Shown: positions 9,037 to 19,257, counted from the stretch's first letter. The stretch: DNA of 64,000 bases from Collinsella sp. TM10-22 (GCF_003466125.1 NZ_QSOC01000005.1:153030-217029), one strand, 5' to 3'. Translations and numbers: made by a program. The notes: generated by a model not told the origin, from the sequence alone.

Positions 9037-10860
9037 ATGGACGCTGCGATTCAGTACATCTTGTACTTTGCCGTGCTCGTCGTCCTGGCCGTTCCGCTCG
9101 GTCGATTCATGGCCCATATCATGGATGGTGAGCATACGTTCCTGTCGCCTGTGATTGCTCCTGTGGAGCGTGGCGTCTATCGTCTGCTTCGCATCGACGC
9201 GGCAGAGCAGATGGGGTGTAGGCGCTATCTGGCGAGCGTGCTGGTCTTTTCGGGGATCGGCCTCGTGGCTCTTGTGGCACTCCAGGCGCTTCAGTCCTTC
9301 TTGCCAGGCAATCCCCAGCACCTGCCGGGTGTGCCGTGGGATCTGTCGTTCAATACGGCCGCTTCCTTCATAACCAACACCAATTGGCAATCCTATTCCG
9401 GTGAGACCACCCTGTCCTACTTTGTGCAGTTCATGGGCCTCACCGTGCAGAACTTCGTTTCCGCTGGCACCGGTATCGCGGTCATGTTCGCGCTGATCCG
9501 CGGCTTCCGTCAGGTCAAGGAGCAGGGTCTGGGTTCCTTCTGGGTCGACCTCACCCGCACCGTCCTGTATGTGCTCATCCCGCTGAACCTCGTGTTCGGC
9601 ATCTGCCTGGCTGCCGGTGGCGTCATCTCCAACTTCCAGCCGGCTCAGAAGGCTGAGCTCGTAGAGCCCGTCGCTGTCCAGCCTAATGCAGACGGCGGCT
9701 GGAGCGTCATCGACGGCGCCCAGATCGAGGGCGACACGGTCAAGGTCGACGGCAAGGTTGTCGAGGGCGCGCGCGTGGTCACCGAGCAGTTCCTGCCCCA
9801 GGGTCCCGCGGCTCCTCAGGTCGCCATCAAGCAGTCCGGCACCAACGGCGGCGGCTTCTTCGGCGTGAACTCCGCCCATCCGTATGAGAACCCCAGTGCC
9901 TTCACCAACATCATCGAGATGACCATCCTGCTGCTGATCCCGGCCGCCTGCTGCTTCACCTTCGGTATCGGCGTCAAGAACACCAAGCAGGGCAAGGCTA
10001 TCTTTGCCGCCATGTTCATCCTGCTGGTGATCTTCACCGGCATCATCGCCGTCAACGAACATGCGGGCACCCCGCAGCTGGCCGATGGCGGAGCGGTCAA
10101 TATCGAGATGACCGACGGCCAGGCCGGCGGCAACATGGAGGGCAAGGAGAGCCGCTTTGGCATCGCCTCCTCTTCCACCTGGTCCGCTTTCACGACGGCT
10201 GCTTCCAACGGCTCGGTCAACTCCATGCACGACTCCTACACCCCGCTCGGCGGGTTTGTCCAGATGCTCCAGATAGCGCTGGGCGAGGTGGTGTTCGGCG
10301 GCGTGGGCTGCGGCCTGTACGGCATGATCGGCTTCGCCATCCTCACGGTGTTTATCGCCGGCCTTATGGTCGGCCGCACGCCCGAGTTCCTGGGCAAGAA
10401 GATCGAGCCGACCGAGATGCGCTGGGCGGTGGTTCTGTGTCTCGCCACTCCGTTCGCCATTCTGGTGAGCTCCGCTATCGCCTGCATGGTGCCCGGTCTT
10501 GTCGACCAACTCAACAACGGCGGGGCGCATGGCTTCTCCGAGGTGCTGTATGCCTTCACCTCATGCGGCGGCAACAACGGCTCGGCGTTTGCAGGCATGA
10601 ACTGCAACACCCCGTGGATCAATGTGCTGCTGGGTATCGAGATGCTGTTCGCGCGGTTCCTGCCGATTGTGGGCACGCTCGCCATTGCGGGCTCGCTGGC
10701 CGGGAAGGGCAAGGTCGCCGAGAGCGCCGGCACGCTTTCCACCACCAATGCCATGTTCGTGTTTCTGCTGGTATTCGTCGTTCTGCTGATTGGCGCCCTG
10801 AGCTTCTTCCCGGCGTTGGCGCTTGGTCCCGTTGCCGAATTCTTCCAGATGGTTGCGTAA
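9037..10860 (+). CDS. kdpA: KdpA potassium-translocating subunit
   Basis: 607 residues, about ten membrane helices in four channel-like repeats. Selectivity-filter-type segments are visible: 'NTNWQSY', 'GTNGGGFFGVNSAHP', 'TSCGGNNGSAF'. KdpA binds and conducts potassium in the ATP-driven KdpFABC pump. It is slightly longer than the E. coli protein because of an extracytoplasmic loop around residues 205-265. Tight spacing to kdpF and kdpB indicates one operon. Confidence 0.96.
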   Translation: MDAAIQYILYFAVLVVLAVPLGRFMAHIMDGEHTFLSPVIAPVERGVYRLLRIDAAEQMGCRRYLASVLVFSGIGLVALVALQALQSFLPGNPQHLPGVPWDLSFNTAASFITNTNWQSYSGETTLSYFVQFMGLTVQNFVSAGTGIAVMFALIRGFRQVKEQGLGSFWVDLTRTVLYVLIPLNLVFGICLAAGGVISNFQPAQKAELVEPVAVQPNADGGWSVIDGAQIEGDTVKVDGKVVEGARVVTEQFLPQGPAAPQVAIKQSGTNGGGFFGVNSAHPYENPSAFTNIIEMTILLLIPAACCFTFGIGVKNTKQGKAIFAAMFILLVIFTGIIAVNEHAGTPQLADGGAVNIEMTDGQAGGNMEGKESRFGIASSSTWSAFTTAASNGSVNSMHDSYTPLGGFVQMLQIALGEVVFGGVGCGLYGMIGFAILTVFIAGLMVGRTPEFLGKKIEPTEMRWAVVLCLATPFAILVSSAIACMVPGLVDQLNNGGAHGFSEVLYAFTSCGGNNGSAFAGMNCNTPWINVLLGIEMLFARFLPIVGTLAIAGSLAGKGKVAESAGTLSTTNAMFVFLLVFVVLLIGALSFFPALALGPVAEFFQMVA

Positions 10861-10875
10861 AGGAGTCGCAGATTT

Positions 10876-12936
10876 ATGGTTATGCAAAAAGACATGATGA
10901 GCCGCGCGGTGCGCGATTCATTTGCCAAGCTTGACCCCCGTGTCCAGGTCCAAAACCCGGTTATGTTCCTGGTGTGGCTTTCGGCCGCCATGACCTCCAT
11001 TCTGGCCATCGCCTCTATTTTTGGGGTACAGGACGCCGGCGTCCCCACGTACTATGTGATCGCCATTGCCGTCATTCTCTGGCTGACCGACCTCTTTTCA
11101 AATTTTGCCGAGGCACTTGCCGAGGGCCGCGGTAAGGCGCAGGCAGACTCCCTGCGCGCGGCGAAAAAGGACGTCGAGGCCCATCGCATCGAGTCCGTCG
11201 AGGATAAGGACCGCTTCACGGTCGTTCCCGGTACCGAGCTCTCACGCGGGGATCTGGTGGTCGTGCGCGCCGGCGAGCAGATTCCGGGAGACGGCGATGT
11301 CATCGAGGGTGCCGCCTCGGTTGATGAGTCGGCCATCACCGGCGAGTCTGCACCCGTGGTTCGCGAGGCTGGCGGCGACCGTTCTGCCGTCACTGGCGGC
11401 ACTACCGTGCTTTCCGATTGGATTGTGGTGAAAATCACCAGCGAGCCTGGCCAGAGCTTCCTGGATAAGATGATCGCCATGGTCGAGGGCGCCGCCCGCA
11501 AGAAGACCCCCAACGAGGTCGCGCTCGAGATCTTTCTGGTTGCTCTGTCCGTCATCTTCATCCTCGTGACGCTCGCACTGTACTGCTACTCGAGTTTCTC
11601 TGCAGGGCTCAACGGTATGGCGAACCCCACCGCTGTGACCACGCTCGTTGCCTTGCTCGTCTGTCTGGCGCCCACCACCATTGGTGCGCTGCTGTCCGCC
11701 ATTGGCATCGCCGGCATGAGCCGACTGAACGAGGCCAACGTGCTGGCCATGTCCGGCCGCGCCATCGAGGCCGCCGGCGACGTCGACATCCTCATGCTCG
11801 ATAAGACCGGTACCATCACCTTGGGCAACCGACAGGCCGCTGAGTTCATTCCGGTCGACGGTGTCGATCCGGCAGAACTCGCCGATGCCGCGCAGCTGTC
11901 CTCTCTGGCGGATGAGACCCCCGAGGGCCGCTCCATCGTCGTGCTCGCCAAGGAGCAGTTTGGGCTGCGCGGTCGCACGCTCGAGGATAAGGGCATGGAG
12001 TTCATCCCCTTCACCGCGGCGACCCGCATGTCCGGTGTGAACTACGCCGGCAGCGAGATTCGCAAGGGTGCGGCCGATTCCGTTCGCGCTTATGTGGAGG
12101 CTGCCGGAGGAGTGTTCTCGAAGGAGTGCGACGAGGCCGTCGAACGCATTGCGAAGGTGGGCGGCACCCCGTTGGTCGTGGCAAAGGACCGACGTGTGCT
12201 GGGTGTCGTCTACCTTAAGGACATCATCAAGTCCGGCGTGAAGGAGAAGTTCGCCGACCTGCGCCGCATGGGTATCAAGACCATCATGGTGACGGGCGAT
12301 AACCCGCTCACGGCGGCCGCCATCGCCGCCGAGGCGGGCGTGGACGACTTCCTGGCCGAGGCCACCCCTGAAGGCAAGCTCGAGAAGATCCGCGAGTTCC
12401 AGCGTGAGGGCCACCTGGTCGCCATGACCGGCGATGGCACCAACGATGCGCCGGCGCTCGCCCAGGCGGACGTCGCCGTGGCCATGAACACCGGCACTCA
12501 GGCCGCCAAGGAGGCCGGCAACATGGTCGACCTCGACTCCAGCCCCACCAAGCTCATCGAGGTCGTGCGTATCGGCAAGCAACTGCTCATGACCCGCGGC
12601 TCGCTCACGACCTTCTCGGTCGCCAACGACGTCGCCAAGTATTTCGCCATCATCCCGGCGCTGTTCTCGCCGATCTACCCCGGGTTGGACGCCCTCAACA
12701 TCCTGGGGCTCACCAGCCCGTTGTCTGCCGTGCTGTCCGCCATTATCTACAACGCGTTGGTCATCGTCGCGCTGATTCCTGCCGCCCTGAAAGGCGTGAA
12801 GTACCGCGAGCTTTCGTCCGGCCAGCTGCTGACCCACAACCTGCTGGTGTGGGGTCTGGGCGGTATCGTGGCGCCGTTCGTATTCATCAAAATTATCGAC
12901 ATACTGCTGGCCTTGTTCGGCATTGGCATGATGTAG
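10876..12936 (+). CDS. kdpB: KdpB P-type ATPase subunit
   Basis: 686 residues, full length. The actuator loop 'TGES' (155-158), phosphorylation motif 'DKTGT' (Asp309) and hinge '[10 protein letters not shown]' are intact, with seven predicted membrane helices. It hydrolyses ATP to drive potassium uptake through KdpA. AGGAG lies ten bases ahead of the ATG at 10876; ATG 10882 is a possible alternative. It is a useful comparison for the damaged P-type ATPase at 51719. Confidence 0.97.
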   Translation: MVMQKDMMSRAVRDSFAKLDPRVQVQNPVMFLVWLSAAMTSILAIASIFGVQDAGVPTYYVIAIAVILWLTDLFSNFAEALAEGRGKAQADSLRAAKKDVEAHRIESVEDKDRFTVVPGTELSRGDLVVVRAGEQIPGDGDVIEGAASVDESAITGESAPVVREAGGDRSAVTGGTTVLSDWIVVKITSEPGQSFLDKMIAMVEGAARKKTPNEVALEIFLVALSVIFILVTLALYCYSSFSAGLNGMANPTAVTTLVALLVCLAPTTIGALLSAIGIAGMSRLNEANVLAMSGRAIEAAGDVDILMLDKTGTITLGNRQAAEFIPVDGVDPAELADAAQLSSLADETPEGRSIVVLAKEQFGLRGRTLEDKGMEFIPFTAATRMSGVNYAGSEIRKGAADSVRAYVEAAGGVFSKECDEAVERIAKVGGTPLVVAKDRRVLGVVYLKDIIKSGVKEKFADLRRMGIKTIMVTGDNPLTAAAIAAEAGVDDFLAEATPEGKLEKIREFQREGHLVAMTGDGTNDAPALAQADVAVAMNTGTQAAKEAGNMVDLDSSPTKLIEVVRIGKQLLMTRGSLTTFSVANDVAKYFAIIPALFSPIYPGLDALNILGLTSPLSAVLSAIIYNALVIVALIPAALKGVKYRELSSGQLLTHNLLVWGLGGIVAPFVFIKIIDILLALFGIGMM

Positions 12937-12948
12937 ACGGAGGTTTGT

Positions 12949-13539
12949 ATGTTCAAAGGTATCGCATCGCGCGCACTTGGCGTGTTCGCGCTGTTTACCA
13001 TCGTCTGCGGCCTGGGATACACGCTCGTGGTGACCGGCGTCGCGCAGCTTGCGTTTCCGTACCAGGCGAACGGATCGCTCATTACGGTCGACGGCAAGGT
13101 TGTGGGTTCCGAGCTCATCGGCCAGAACTTCGATGACGAAGCCCACATGTGGGGTCGTATCCAGAACGTATCAATTGTCGAAGGCGAAGACGGCGAGCTC
13201 ATGGCGTATGGTGCCCCGTCCAACCTGTCCCCGGCGAGTGAGGAGTATCGGCAGCTGATAGATGCGCGCGTGAAGAAGATCCGCGCCGCCAACCCCGATG
13301 CCGATATGGACGCTGTGCCCGTCGATCTGGTGACGTGTTCGGGGTCCGGCCTCGACCCGGAGATCTCTCCGGATGCCGCCGAGTACCAGGTTCCGCGCCT
13401 TGCCAAGGCCACGGGCAAAAGTGAGGACGAGGTGCGCGACATCATCGCCGCGTGCACCAAGGGCCGTTTCCTCGGCATGTTCGGCGAGCCCACGGTCAAC
13501 GTGCTCAAGGTGAATCTTATGCTGGACGGCGCGCTGTAG
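12949..13539 (+). CDS. kdpC: KdpC subunit
   Basis: 196 residues: one N-terminal membrane helix ('FALFTIVCGLGYTLVV') and an extracytoplasmic domain with family motifs 'GSELIGQNF', 'SGSGLDPEISP' and a C-terminal 'VNVLKVNLMLD'. KdpC stabilises the complex and increases potassium affinity. The GGAGG site is eight bases before the ATG. Last gene of kdpFABC. Confidence 0.96.
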   Translation: MFKGIASRALGVFALFTIVCGLGYTLVVTGVAQLAFPYQANGSLITVDGKVVGSELIGQNFDDEAHMWGRIQNVSIVEGEDGELMAYGAPSNLSPASEEYRQLIDARVKKIRAANPDADMDAVPVDLVTCSGSGLDPEISPDAAEYQVPRLAKATGKSEDEVRDIIAACTKGRFLGMFGEPTVNVLKVNLMLDGAL

Positions 13540-13584
13540 GTGAGGGGGTGGCGGATGAGGGCATGATTGACTATCTGAGCCCTC

Positions 13585-13676
13585 AATTCCACCCCGCCCA
13601 TCAGTTGCGGTGGAATACGGACTGTTTTTGCTGCCAAAGGCCTTATCTACTCCGTATTCCACCGCAACTTTTTTGT
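13585..13676 (+). repeat. Direct repeat / long hairpin flanking the kdp locus, copy 2
   Basis: The same ~90-bp sequence as 5172-5262 with a few substitutions and one extra T; arms at 13604-13621 and 13651-13668, then a run of Ts. It follows kdpC by 45 bases and could terminate the operon. Confidence 0.9.
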
Positions 13677-13787
13677 GAGGGTCGGGATTGAAGGTGAGGA
13701 GTGCGAGCGAGTGCGGATACGGCAGTTTCTGATACGATAAGTACGTTAGCAACTGCCGCCGAGCGGCTCAAACGAAAGGAACCTTGT

Positions 13788-15737
13788 ATGGAGTCCTCTG
13801 CCTACCCGATGCTCTTTAGCCCGATCAAGGTCGGTACGACCGAGGTCAAGAACCGCGTCTTTATGCCGCCGGTGTCTACCAACCTGGCCGATCATGGCTA
13901 TGTGACCGAAGACTTGGTCGATCATTACCGCGCCCGTGCCAAGGGCGGCGTGGGCCTGATCATCACCGAGGTCGTGACGGTTGAGCCCACCTATACCTAT
14001 CTGCCGGGTGACATGTGCTGCTACGACGACACGTTTATCCCCGGTTGGGAAAAGCTCGCCGCGGCCGTCCACGAGTACGGCTGCAAGATCATGCCGCAGC
14101 TCTTCCACCCCGCCTACATGGCCTTTAACATTCCGGGTACGCCGCGCCTGATCGCTCCGTCCTTTGTGGGCCCGTCCTATGCCCGTGAGGCGCCGCGCCC
14201 CATCACGGTCGATGAGATCCACGAGCTCACGCATCAGTTTGGCGACGCTGCCGTGCGTATGCAGAAGGCCGGCGTCGATGGCGTCGAGGTCCATGCGGCA
14301 CACGCCCATGGCATGCTCGGCGGCTTTTTGACCCCGCTCTATAACAAGCGTACCGACGAGTATGGTGGCTCGCTCGACGCCCGCATGCGCTTCTTGCTCG
14401 AGGTCATCGCCGAGATTCGCGAGCGTTGCGGCAAGGACTTCATCATCGACGTCCGTATCTCGGGCGACGAGTACACCGATGGCGGCCTGACCCTCAACGA
14501 CATGATCTACGTCTCGCGTCGCCTGGAGAAGGCCGGCGTCGACATGATTCACGTGTCGGGCGGTACCACCATCAAGCGCGGCTCTGCAATTCCCGCCGCT
14601 GGTACACAGCAGGCTTCGCACGCCGCTTGTTCGCGCGAGATCAAAAAGCATGTGAACATTCCCGTTGCCACGGTCGGCCGCATCAACGAGGCATGGATTG
14701 CCGAGGAGCTGATCGAGGACGGCGCTGCCGACATCTGCATGATGGGCCGCGCCAATCTGTGCGATGCCGAGTTCTGCAACAAGGCGGCTGCCGGCAACGC
14801 CGACGAGATTCGTCCCTGCATCGGCTGCCTGCGCTGCCTGAACGGCATCATGTTCGGCAAGCGCATCTCCTGCACCGTCAACCCGGACGTGGAGCGCGAC
14901 GAGGCCGGTTACGAGCCTGCCGCCGAGGCCAAGAACGTGCTCGTCGTGGGCGCCGGCCCCGCGGGCATGGAGGCGGCCTACATTGCCACCAAGCGCGGCC
15001 ATAACGTGGTGCTCGTGGACAAGCAGGATGAGCCGGGCGGCGAAATGCGCATCGCAGCCGTTCCGCCGGCAAAGCAGGAACTCACCCGCGTGATCAAGTA
15101 TCAGTACCGTCGCCTGGCCGAGGCCGGCGTCACGTGCGTCTTTGGTACCGAGCTTTCGGCCGAGGACATTCAGCGCGATTACGCGGGCTACGAGGTTGTC
15201 CTGGCTTATGGCGCCGAGCCCATCGCTCCAGCCTTTATGCAGGGCTTTAAGCAGGTTATGACGGCTGACGACCTGCTGGGCGGCAAGGCCTTCCCGGGCA
15301 AGAAGATCGTCATCGTGGGCGGCGGCACCGTCGGCTGCGAGACGGCCGATTACCTGGCCCCGTTGGTCAACGACCTGTCGCCGGCCAATCGCGATGTCAC
15401 CGTCATTGAGATGACCAAGACGCTCGCCGCCAACGAGGGCGGTGCCGGTCGCGCGGTGCTCATCACGCGCATGCTCTCCAAGGGCGTTCACGTGCTGACC
15501 GAGGCCAAGGTGACCGAGATTACCGAGGACACCATCAGTTACGAAAAGGATGGCCAGATCCACACCATCGCCGATGCCGATACGCTGGTGCTTGCCATGG
15601 GCTACCGCCCCAATACCAGGCTTGCCGATGACCTTGCCGCTGCCGGCGTTGTCACCCACGTGCTGGGCGATGCCCAGAAGTGCGGTAACATCCGCGACGC
15701 CATCGGCGATGGCTACAAGGTCGCCTGCGAGCTCTAG
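13788..15737 (+). CDS. NADH:flavin oxidoreductase / 2,4-dienoyl-CoA reductase family (BaiCD/BaiH-like)
   Basis: 649 residues. N-terminal Old-Yellow-Enzyme TIM barrel for FMN (1-330, 'VEVHAAHAHGMLGGFLTP' active-site stretch), a 4Fe-4S site CxxCxxC-x11-C (Cys344, 347, 350, 362), then FAD and NAD(P) Rossmann folds with 'VVGAGPAGMEAA' and 'IVGGGTVGCETA'. Family members reduce enoate or dienoyl double bonds, including steroid 3-oxo-4-ene (BaiCD) or 2-enoates; the substrate cannot be read here. GAAAGGA lies before the chosen ATG. Single-gene unit with its own terminator. The next gene is a GntR regulator in the same direction. Confidence 0.88.
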   Translation: MESSAYPMLFSPIKVGTTEVKNRVFMPPVSTNLADHGYVTEDLVDHYRARAKGGVGLIITEVVTVEPTYTYLPGDMCCYDDTFIPGWEKLAAAVHEYGCKIMPQLFHPAYMAFNIPGTPRLIAPSFVGPSYAREAPRPITVDEIHELTHQFGDAAVRMQKAGVDGVEVHAAHAHGMLGGFLTPLYNKRTDEYGGSLDARMRFLLEVIAEIRERCGKDFIIDVRISGDEYTDGGLTLNDMIYVSRRLEKAGVDMIHVSGGTTIKRGSAIPAAGTQQASHAACSREIKKHVNIPVATVGRINEAWIAEELIEDGAADICMMGRANLCDAEFCNKAAAGNADEIRPCIGCLRCLNGIMFGKRISCTVNPDVERDEAGYEPAAEAKNVLVVGAGPAGMEAAYIATKRGHNVVLVDKQDEPGGEMRIAAVPPAKQELTRVIKYQYRRLAEAGVTCVFGTELSAEDIQRDYAGYEVVLAYGAEPIAPAFMQGFKQVMTADDLLGGKAFPGKKIVIVGGGTVGCETADYLAPLVNDLSPANRDVTVIEMTKTLAANEGGAGRAVLITRMLSKGVHVLTEAKVTEITEDTISYEKDGQIHTIADADTLVLAMGYRPNTRLADDLAAAGVVTHVLGDAQKCGNIRDAIGDGYKVACEL

Positions 15738-15789
15738 TCAACCCCTTGGTGCATGAGGGGGGCGTCTCTGCGCCATCCGATAGCAAAAC

Positions 15790-15830
15790 AGCGGTGGTGT
15801 CCCGGGTTTCGGGATGCCGCCGCTTGTTCT
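15790..15830 (+). terminator. Terminator of the flavoenzyme gene
   Basis: Hairpin with left arm 15790-15803 and right arm 15810-15824, several G-T wobbles, then a T-rich tail. Confidence 0.6.
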
Positions 15831-15942
15831 TGTGATCCTGGCGACGTGAGCGCGCCCTATTTCACCGCAACTGAGGGAATGGGGGATGCGATAGTATTAC
15901 GTGGTGATATTCGACAAACCGTGAGCTTCATTCGAGGGCTTT

Positions 15943-16635
15943 ATGGAACAGCACCAGCATTATCAGAGCCTGCAAGATCAGGCATACAACGCATTGCGCT
16001 CCAAGATCATCTATGCCGAGCTCAAGCCCGGCACGCGCCTTTCGGCGATTGGTCTGGAAAAGGAGACGGGAATCGGGCGCACGCCCATTCGCGAGTCCTT
16101 TGTGCGCTTGCGTGAGCAGGAGCTGGTGGAAACGCGTCCCAAAAGCGGCACCTATGTCTCAAAAATCAGCATGGAGCGCGCCGAGAACGCCTGTTTCTTG
16201 CGAGAGAAACTCGAGAGAAGCGTGCTCATTAAATGCTGCTCTGCCGCCACGCCCGAGCAAAAGCAGCGGCTCGAGCGGATTCTTGCCGAGTCCGAGTCGC
16301 TCGACCATAGCGAAACGCGTCGCTTTTTCGATCTGGACAACCTGTTCCATGAGACGTGTTTTGAGATTGCCGGCCGCCACATGTTGTGGGATTGGATGAG
16401 GAGCGTCAATACGCATTTCGAGCGCTACAACTGGTTGCGTATGGTGTCGCAGGATCTGGATTGGGAGCCGATTCGTCGGCAGCATCGCCGGATTCTCGAG
16501 GCCATTAAGAAGGGCGATACCGACGCGGCGAGCTATTTGGCAGAGACGCACTTGCATCTGATGCCCGAGGAGCAGGGCCCGGTTATCGCCTTGCATCCCG
16601 ACTATTTTGAGCTGCCTAAAGACTCGGCCATCTAA
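15943..16635 (+). CDS. GntR/FadR-type transcriptional regulator (FCD domain)
   Basis: 230 residues. N-terminal winged helix-turn-helix (residues ~8-75) with the family signature 'GRTPIRESFVRL', then an all-helical FCD ligand domain with the Asp/His metal-binding pattern ('DLDNLFHETCFEI', 'RRQHRRILEAI', 'ETHLHL'). Such proteins bind small organic acids and repress neighbouring catabolic genes. Its target may be the flavoenzyme upstream, but no operator was identified. The ribosome site is weak (GAGGG). Confidence 0.88.
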   Translation: MEQHQHYQSLQDQAYNALRSKIIYAELKPGTRLSAIGLEKETGIGRTPIRESFVRLREQELVETRPKSGTYVSKISMERAENACFLREKLERSVLIKCCSAATPEQKQRLERILAESESLDHSETRRFFDLDNLFHETCFEIAGRHMLWDWMRSVNTHFERYNWLRMVSQDLDWEPIRRQHRRILEAIKKGDTDAASYLAETHLHLMPEEQGPVIALHPDYFELPKDSAI

Positions 16636-16755
16636 CTCGCGCCCTTTATTAGCTGCGGTGAAATTAAGATCGTTCTGCGGCTCTGGTGGCGTAGGCAGTT
16701 CGTATAAATGCCTAAAATGGCTCAGGTTGCCGACAATTGGGAAACGGGGTGCGCT

Positions 16756-17778
16756 ATGGCGCAGATGAGAATCAAGGACATTGCCGCCGAGGCGGGCGTG
16801 AGCCCGGCCACGGTTTCGCGCTACCTCAATAACCGCCCCGGGCAGATGACCGAGGAAACCCGTGCTCGCATCGCGGCGGTTATCGAGCGCACTGGCTATC
16901 GCCCACGTGCCGCCGCACGCAATCTACGCAGCTCACGCACCAACCTCATCGGCGTGATTCTGGCCGACATTGGCAACCCGTTCTCGAGCGCCATGCTCGA
17001 AGGGCTTTCCGCCAGCGCCGCCGCGCGCGGCAGCTCGCTCATGACGGCCATTAGCGGCAACGACCCCGCCAAGGAGGCAGAGTCGCTCACCAGACTTATC
17101 GATGCCGGCGTGGACGGCCTGATCGTCAACACCTGTGGTGGCAACGACAAGGCGATCGCCGCGGCCGCGGGGCGCCTGCCTGTCGTTCTGCTCGACCGCG
17201 ATGTTGCCAATGGCGGCATCGATCTGGTGACCTCTAACAACCGCGAGTTGGTCGCCGGCCTGGTAGACGCCTTGGTCGCCGCGGGCAGCGAGCACCTGTG
17301 CCTGCTCACCGAGGCAAGCGACGACAGCCCCGTGCGTCGCGAGCGCGCCGAGGCCTTTGCCGACGAGCTCTCGCGTCGCGCCCCGACCGGCGAGGTCGTC
17401 ACCCTGGCCGACGGTGGCGCCGCGGGTGTCGGCCGCCTGGACGAGGCCATCCGCGACTATGCGGGCAAAAAGCTCGGCCTTATCGCCGTCAACGGCCTGG
17501 TCTTTCTGCGTCTGACCGAGGCGTTGACGCAGCTGGGCCCCTCGCTGCCGGCGGGTCTCAAGATTGCGACGTTTGACGATTACCCCTGGAATCATGTGCT
17601 CTTTGGCGGCGTGACCACGGCCGCGCAGGACACCCTCACCATCGCCGAGCGCGTGGTCGAGCGTCTGTCTGAGCGCATCGATGTGGTCACCACCACGGTG
17701 GGCGATGCCGCAAAGCTCGCCCCCAAGCGCATCGAGGTCCCCGGCCACATCGAACACCGCGCTTCGACCTCGCGCTAA
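16756..17778 (+). CDS. LacI-family transcriptional regulator
   Basis: 340 residues. N-terminal helix-turn-helix 'IKDIAAEAGVSPATVSRYL', hinge 'AARNLRSSRTNLIGVIL' and a periplasmic-binding-like sugar domain. The C-terminal 'IATFDDYPW' resembles KdgR-type members, but the effector is unknown. The ATG at 16756 puts the helix-turn-helix a few residues from the N-terminus as is usual; an in-frame ATG at 16708 would add 16 atypical residues. No sugar operon sits next to it. Confidence 0.9.
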   Translation: MAQMRIKDIAAEAGVSPATVSRYLNNRPGQMTEETRARIAAVIERTGYRPRAAARNLRSSRTNLIGVILADIGNPFSSAMLEGLSASAAARGSSLMTAISGNDPAKEAESLTRLIDAGVDGLIVNTCGGNDKAIAAAAGRLPVVLLDRDVANGGIDLVTSNNRELVAGLVDALVAAGSEHLCLLTEASDDSPVRRERAEAFADELSRRAPTGEVVTLADGGAAGVGRLDEAIRDYAGKKLGLIAVNGLVFLRLTEALTQLGPSLPAGLKIATFDDYPWNHVLFGGVTTAAQDTLTIAERVVERLSERIDVVTTTVGDAAKLAPKRIEVPGHIEHRASTSR

Positions 17779-17838
17779 CCATTCGTTCGTGCTTGGCACC
17801 CGCCTGTTCGCGCACGTTTTTTGAGCGCTTGATACGCT

Positions 17839-17854
17839 TTAACCCTGCGGAAAC
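17839..17854 (+). promoter_or_regulatory. Candidate GlnR half-box upstream of the glnA-like gene
   Basis: TTAAC-N6-GAAAC matches the actinobacterial GlnR consensus GTNAC-N6-GAAAC with one mismatch. It lies 66 bases before the start codon. A second box in the expected tandem position is not evident. Confidence 0.4.
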
Positions 17855-17919
17855 ATTTTTCTGCGATAGTATCTGCGGTATAGACCAGTCGAAACCCGCC
17901 CGAAAGAAAGGGGAGCGAC

Positions 17920-19257
17920 ATGAACCAGCAGAACATCGATTACGTACTCCGCTCCGTAGAGCAGCGTGACATCCGCTTTGTGCGTCTGTGGTTTGTCGAC
18001 ATTCTCGGCCGCCTCAAAAACTTTGCCATTAGCCCCGAGGACCTCGAGGTCGCATTTGAGGAGGGCATTGGCTTTGACGGCTCGGCCATCGAGGGTTTTG
18101 CCACGCCCGAGGAAGCCGATATGCTGGCGTTTCCCGATGCTTCGACCTTCCAGATTTTGCCGTGGCGTCCGAGCCACAACGGCGTCGCCCGTGTGTTCTG
18201 CGACGTGTGCACTCCCGATCGCAAGCCCTTCGCCGGCGATCCGCGCGATGCGTTGCGTCGCATGTTCCGCAAGGCAGAGAAAGCCGGCTATCTGCTCAAC
18301 GTGGGCGCCGAGCTGGAGTATTACTACTTCCCCGACGAGCACACGCCCGAGCCTCTCGACAACGTGGGCTACTTCGATCTTTCGGTGAGCGATGCCGCTC
18401 GCGATCTGCGCCGCAACACGGTCCTTACGCTCGAGAAGATGTCCGTGCCCGTGGAGTACACCTTCCATGCCGCCGGTCGCTCGCAGCACGGCATGAGCCT
18501 GCGCCATGCCGAGGCCCTGAGCATGTCCGACGCCATTACCACGGCCAAACTCATCATTAAGCAGCAGGCTTACGAGAGCGGCTGCCACGCCTCCTTTATG
18601 CCCAAGCCGTTGGCGGGCGAGGACGGCAGCGCCATGTTTTTGCATCAGTCGCTGTTCGACCACGACGGCAACAATGTCTTTTGGGGCGAGGCCGACGAGA
18701 AGTACCACCTCTCCGATATTGCCAAGCATTACATGGCCGGCATCCTGGCGCACGCGCGCGAGATCAGCGCCATCACCAACCCCACCGTCAACTCGTACAA
18801 GCGCATCACCACGGGCGGCGACTCCGTGCCGCAGTACGCCACGTGGGGCTTGCGCAACCGCGCAAGCATGGTTCGCATCCCGGTCTACAAGCCCGGCAAG
18901 CAGCTGTCCACGCGCATCGAGCTTCGTAGCCCCGATCCCATGGCCAACCCGTATCTGGTCAACGCCGTCACGCTGGCGGCTGGTCTCGACGGCATTGAGC
19001 GCAAGCTGGAGCTCCCGCCCGAGGCCACGGCCGAGACGCTCAAGCTCAACGACCGCCAGATGCTCGAGGCCGGTTATACGCCGCTGCCGCGCTCGCTTAA
19101 AGAGGCACTCGACGTCTTTGAGGGCTCGCAGTTTATGAAGGATGCCCTCGGCGATCACATCCACGGCTTCTTCCTCAAAAAGAAGCGTGACGAGTGGCAT
19201 AAGTTCGAATCCACGATCACCGAATGGGAGATCAAGCACTACCTGGCGAACTCCTAA
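17920..19257 (+). CDS. Glutamine-synthetase-like enzyme with altered metal-site residues
   Basis: 445 residues, the length of a type I-alpha glutamine synthetase. Beta-grasp domain with 'GFDGSAIEGF' (51-60), catalytic domain with 'GAELEYYYF' and 'RIELRSPDP'. The normally invariant HHEVAxGQHEI stretch reads 'FHAAGRSQHGM' (182-192), so both metal-binding Glu (E212 and E220 in Salmonella numbering) are Ala184 and Gly191. The GMHxH motif reads 'AMFLH' (His269 becomes Phe240), and the flap 'GYEAP' reads 'GGDSVP'. The housekeeping activity is therefore uncertain; it may be a glutamate-amine ligase or a regulatory form. A GlnR-like regulator follows 50 bases later. Confidence 0.8.
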   Translation: MNQQNIDYVLRSVEQRDIRFVRLWFVDILGRLKNFAISPEDLEVAFEEGIGFDGSAIEGFATPEEADMLAFPDASTFQILPWRPSHNGVARVFCDVCTPDRKPFAGDPRDALRRMFRKAEKAGYLLNVGAELEYYYFPDEHTPEPLDNVGYFDLSVSDAARDLRRNTVLTLEKMSVPVEYTFHAAGRSQHGMSLRHAEALSMSDAITTAKLIIKQQAYESGCHASFMPKPLAGEDGSAMFLHQSLFDHDGNNVFWGEADEKYHLSDIAKHYMAGILAHAREISAITNPTVNSYKRITTGGDSVPQYATWGLRNRASMVRIPVYKPGKQLSTRIELRSPDPMANPYLVNAVTLAAGLDGIERKLELPPEATAETLKLNDRQMLEAGYTPLPRSLKEALDVFEGSQFMKDALGDHIHGFFLKKKRDEWHKFESTITEWEIKHYLANS

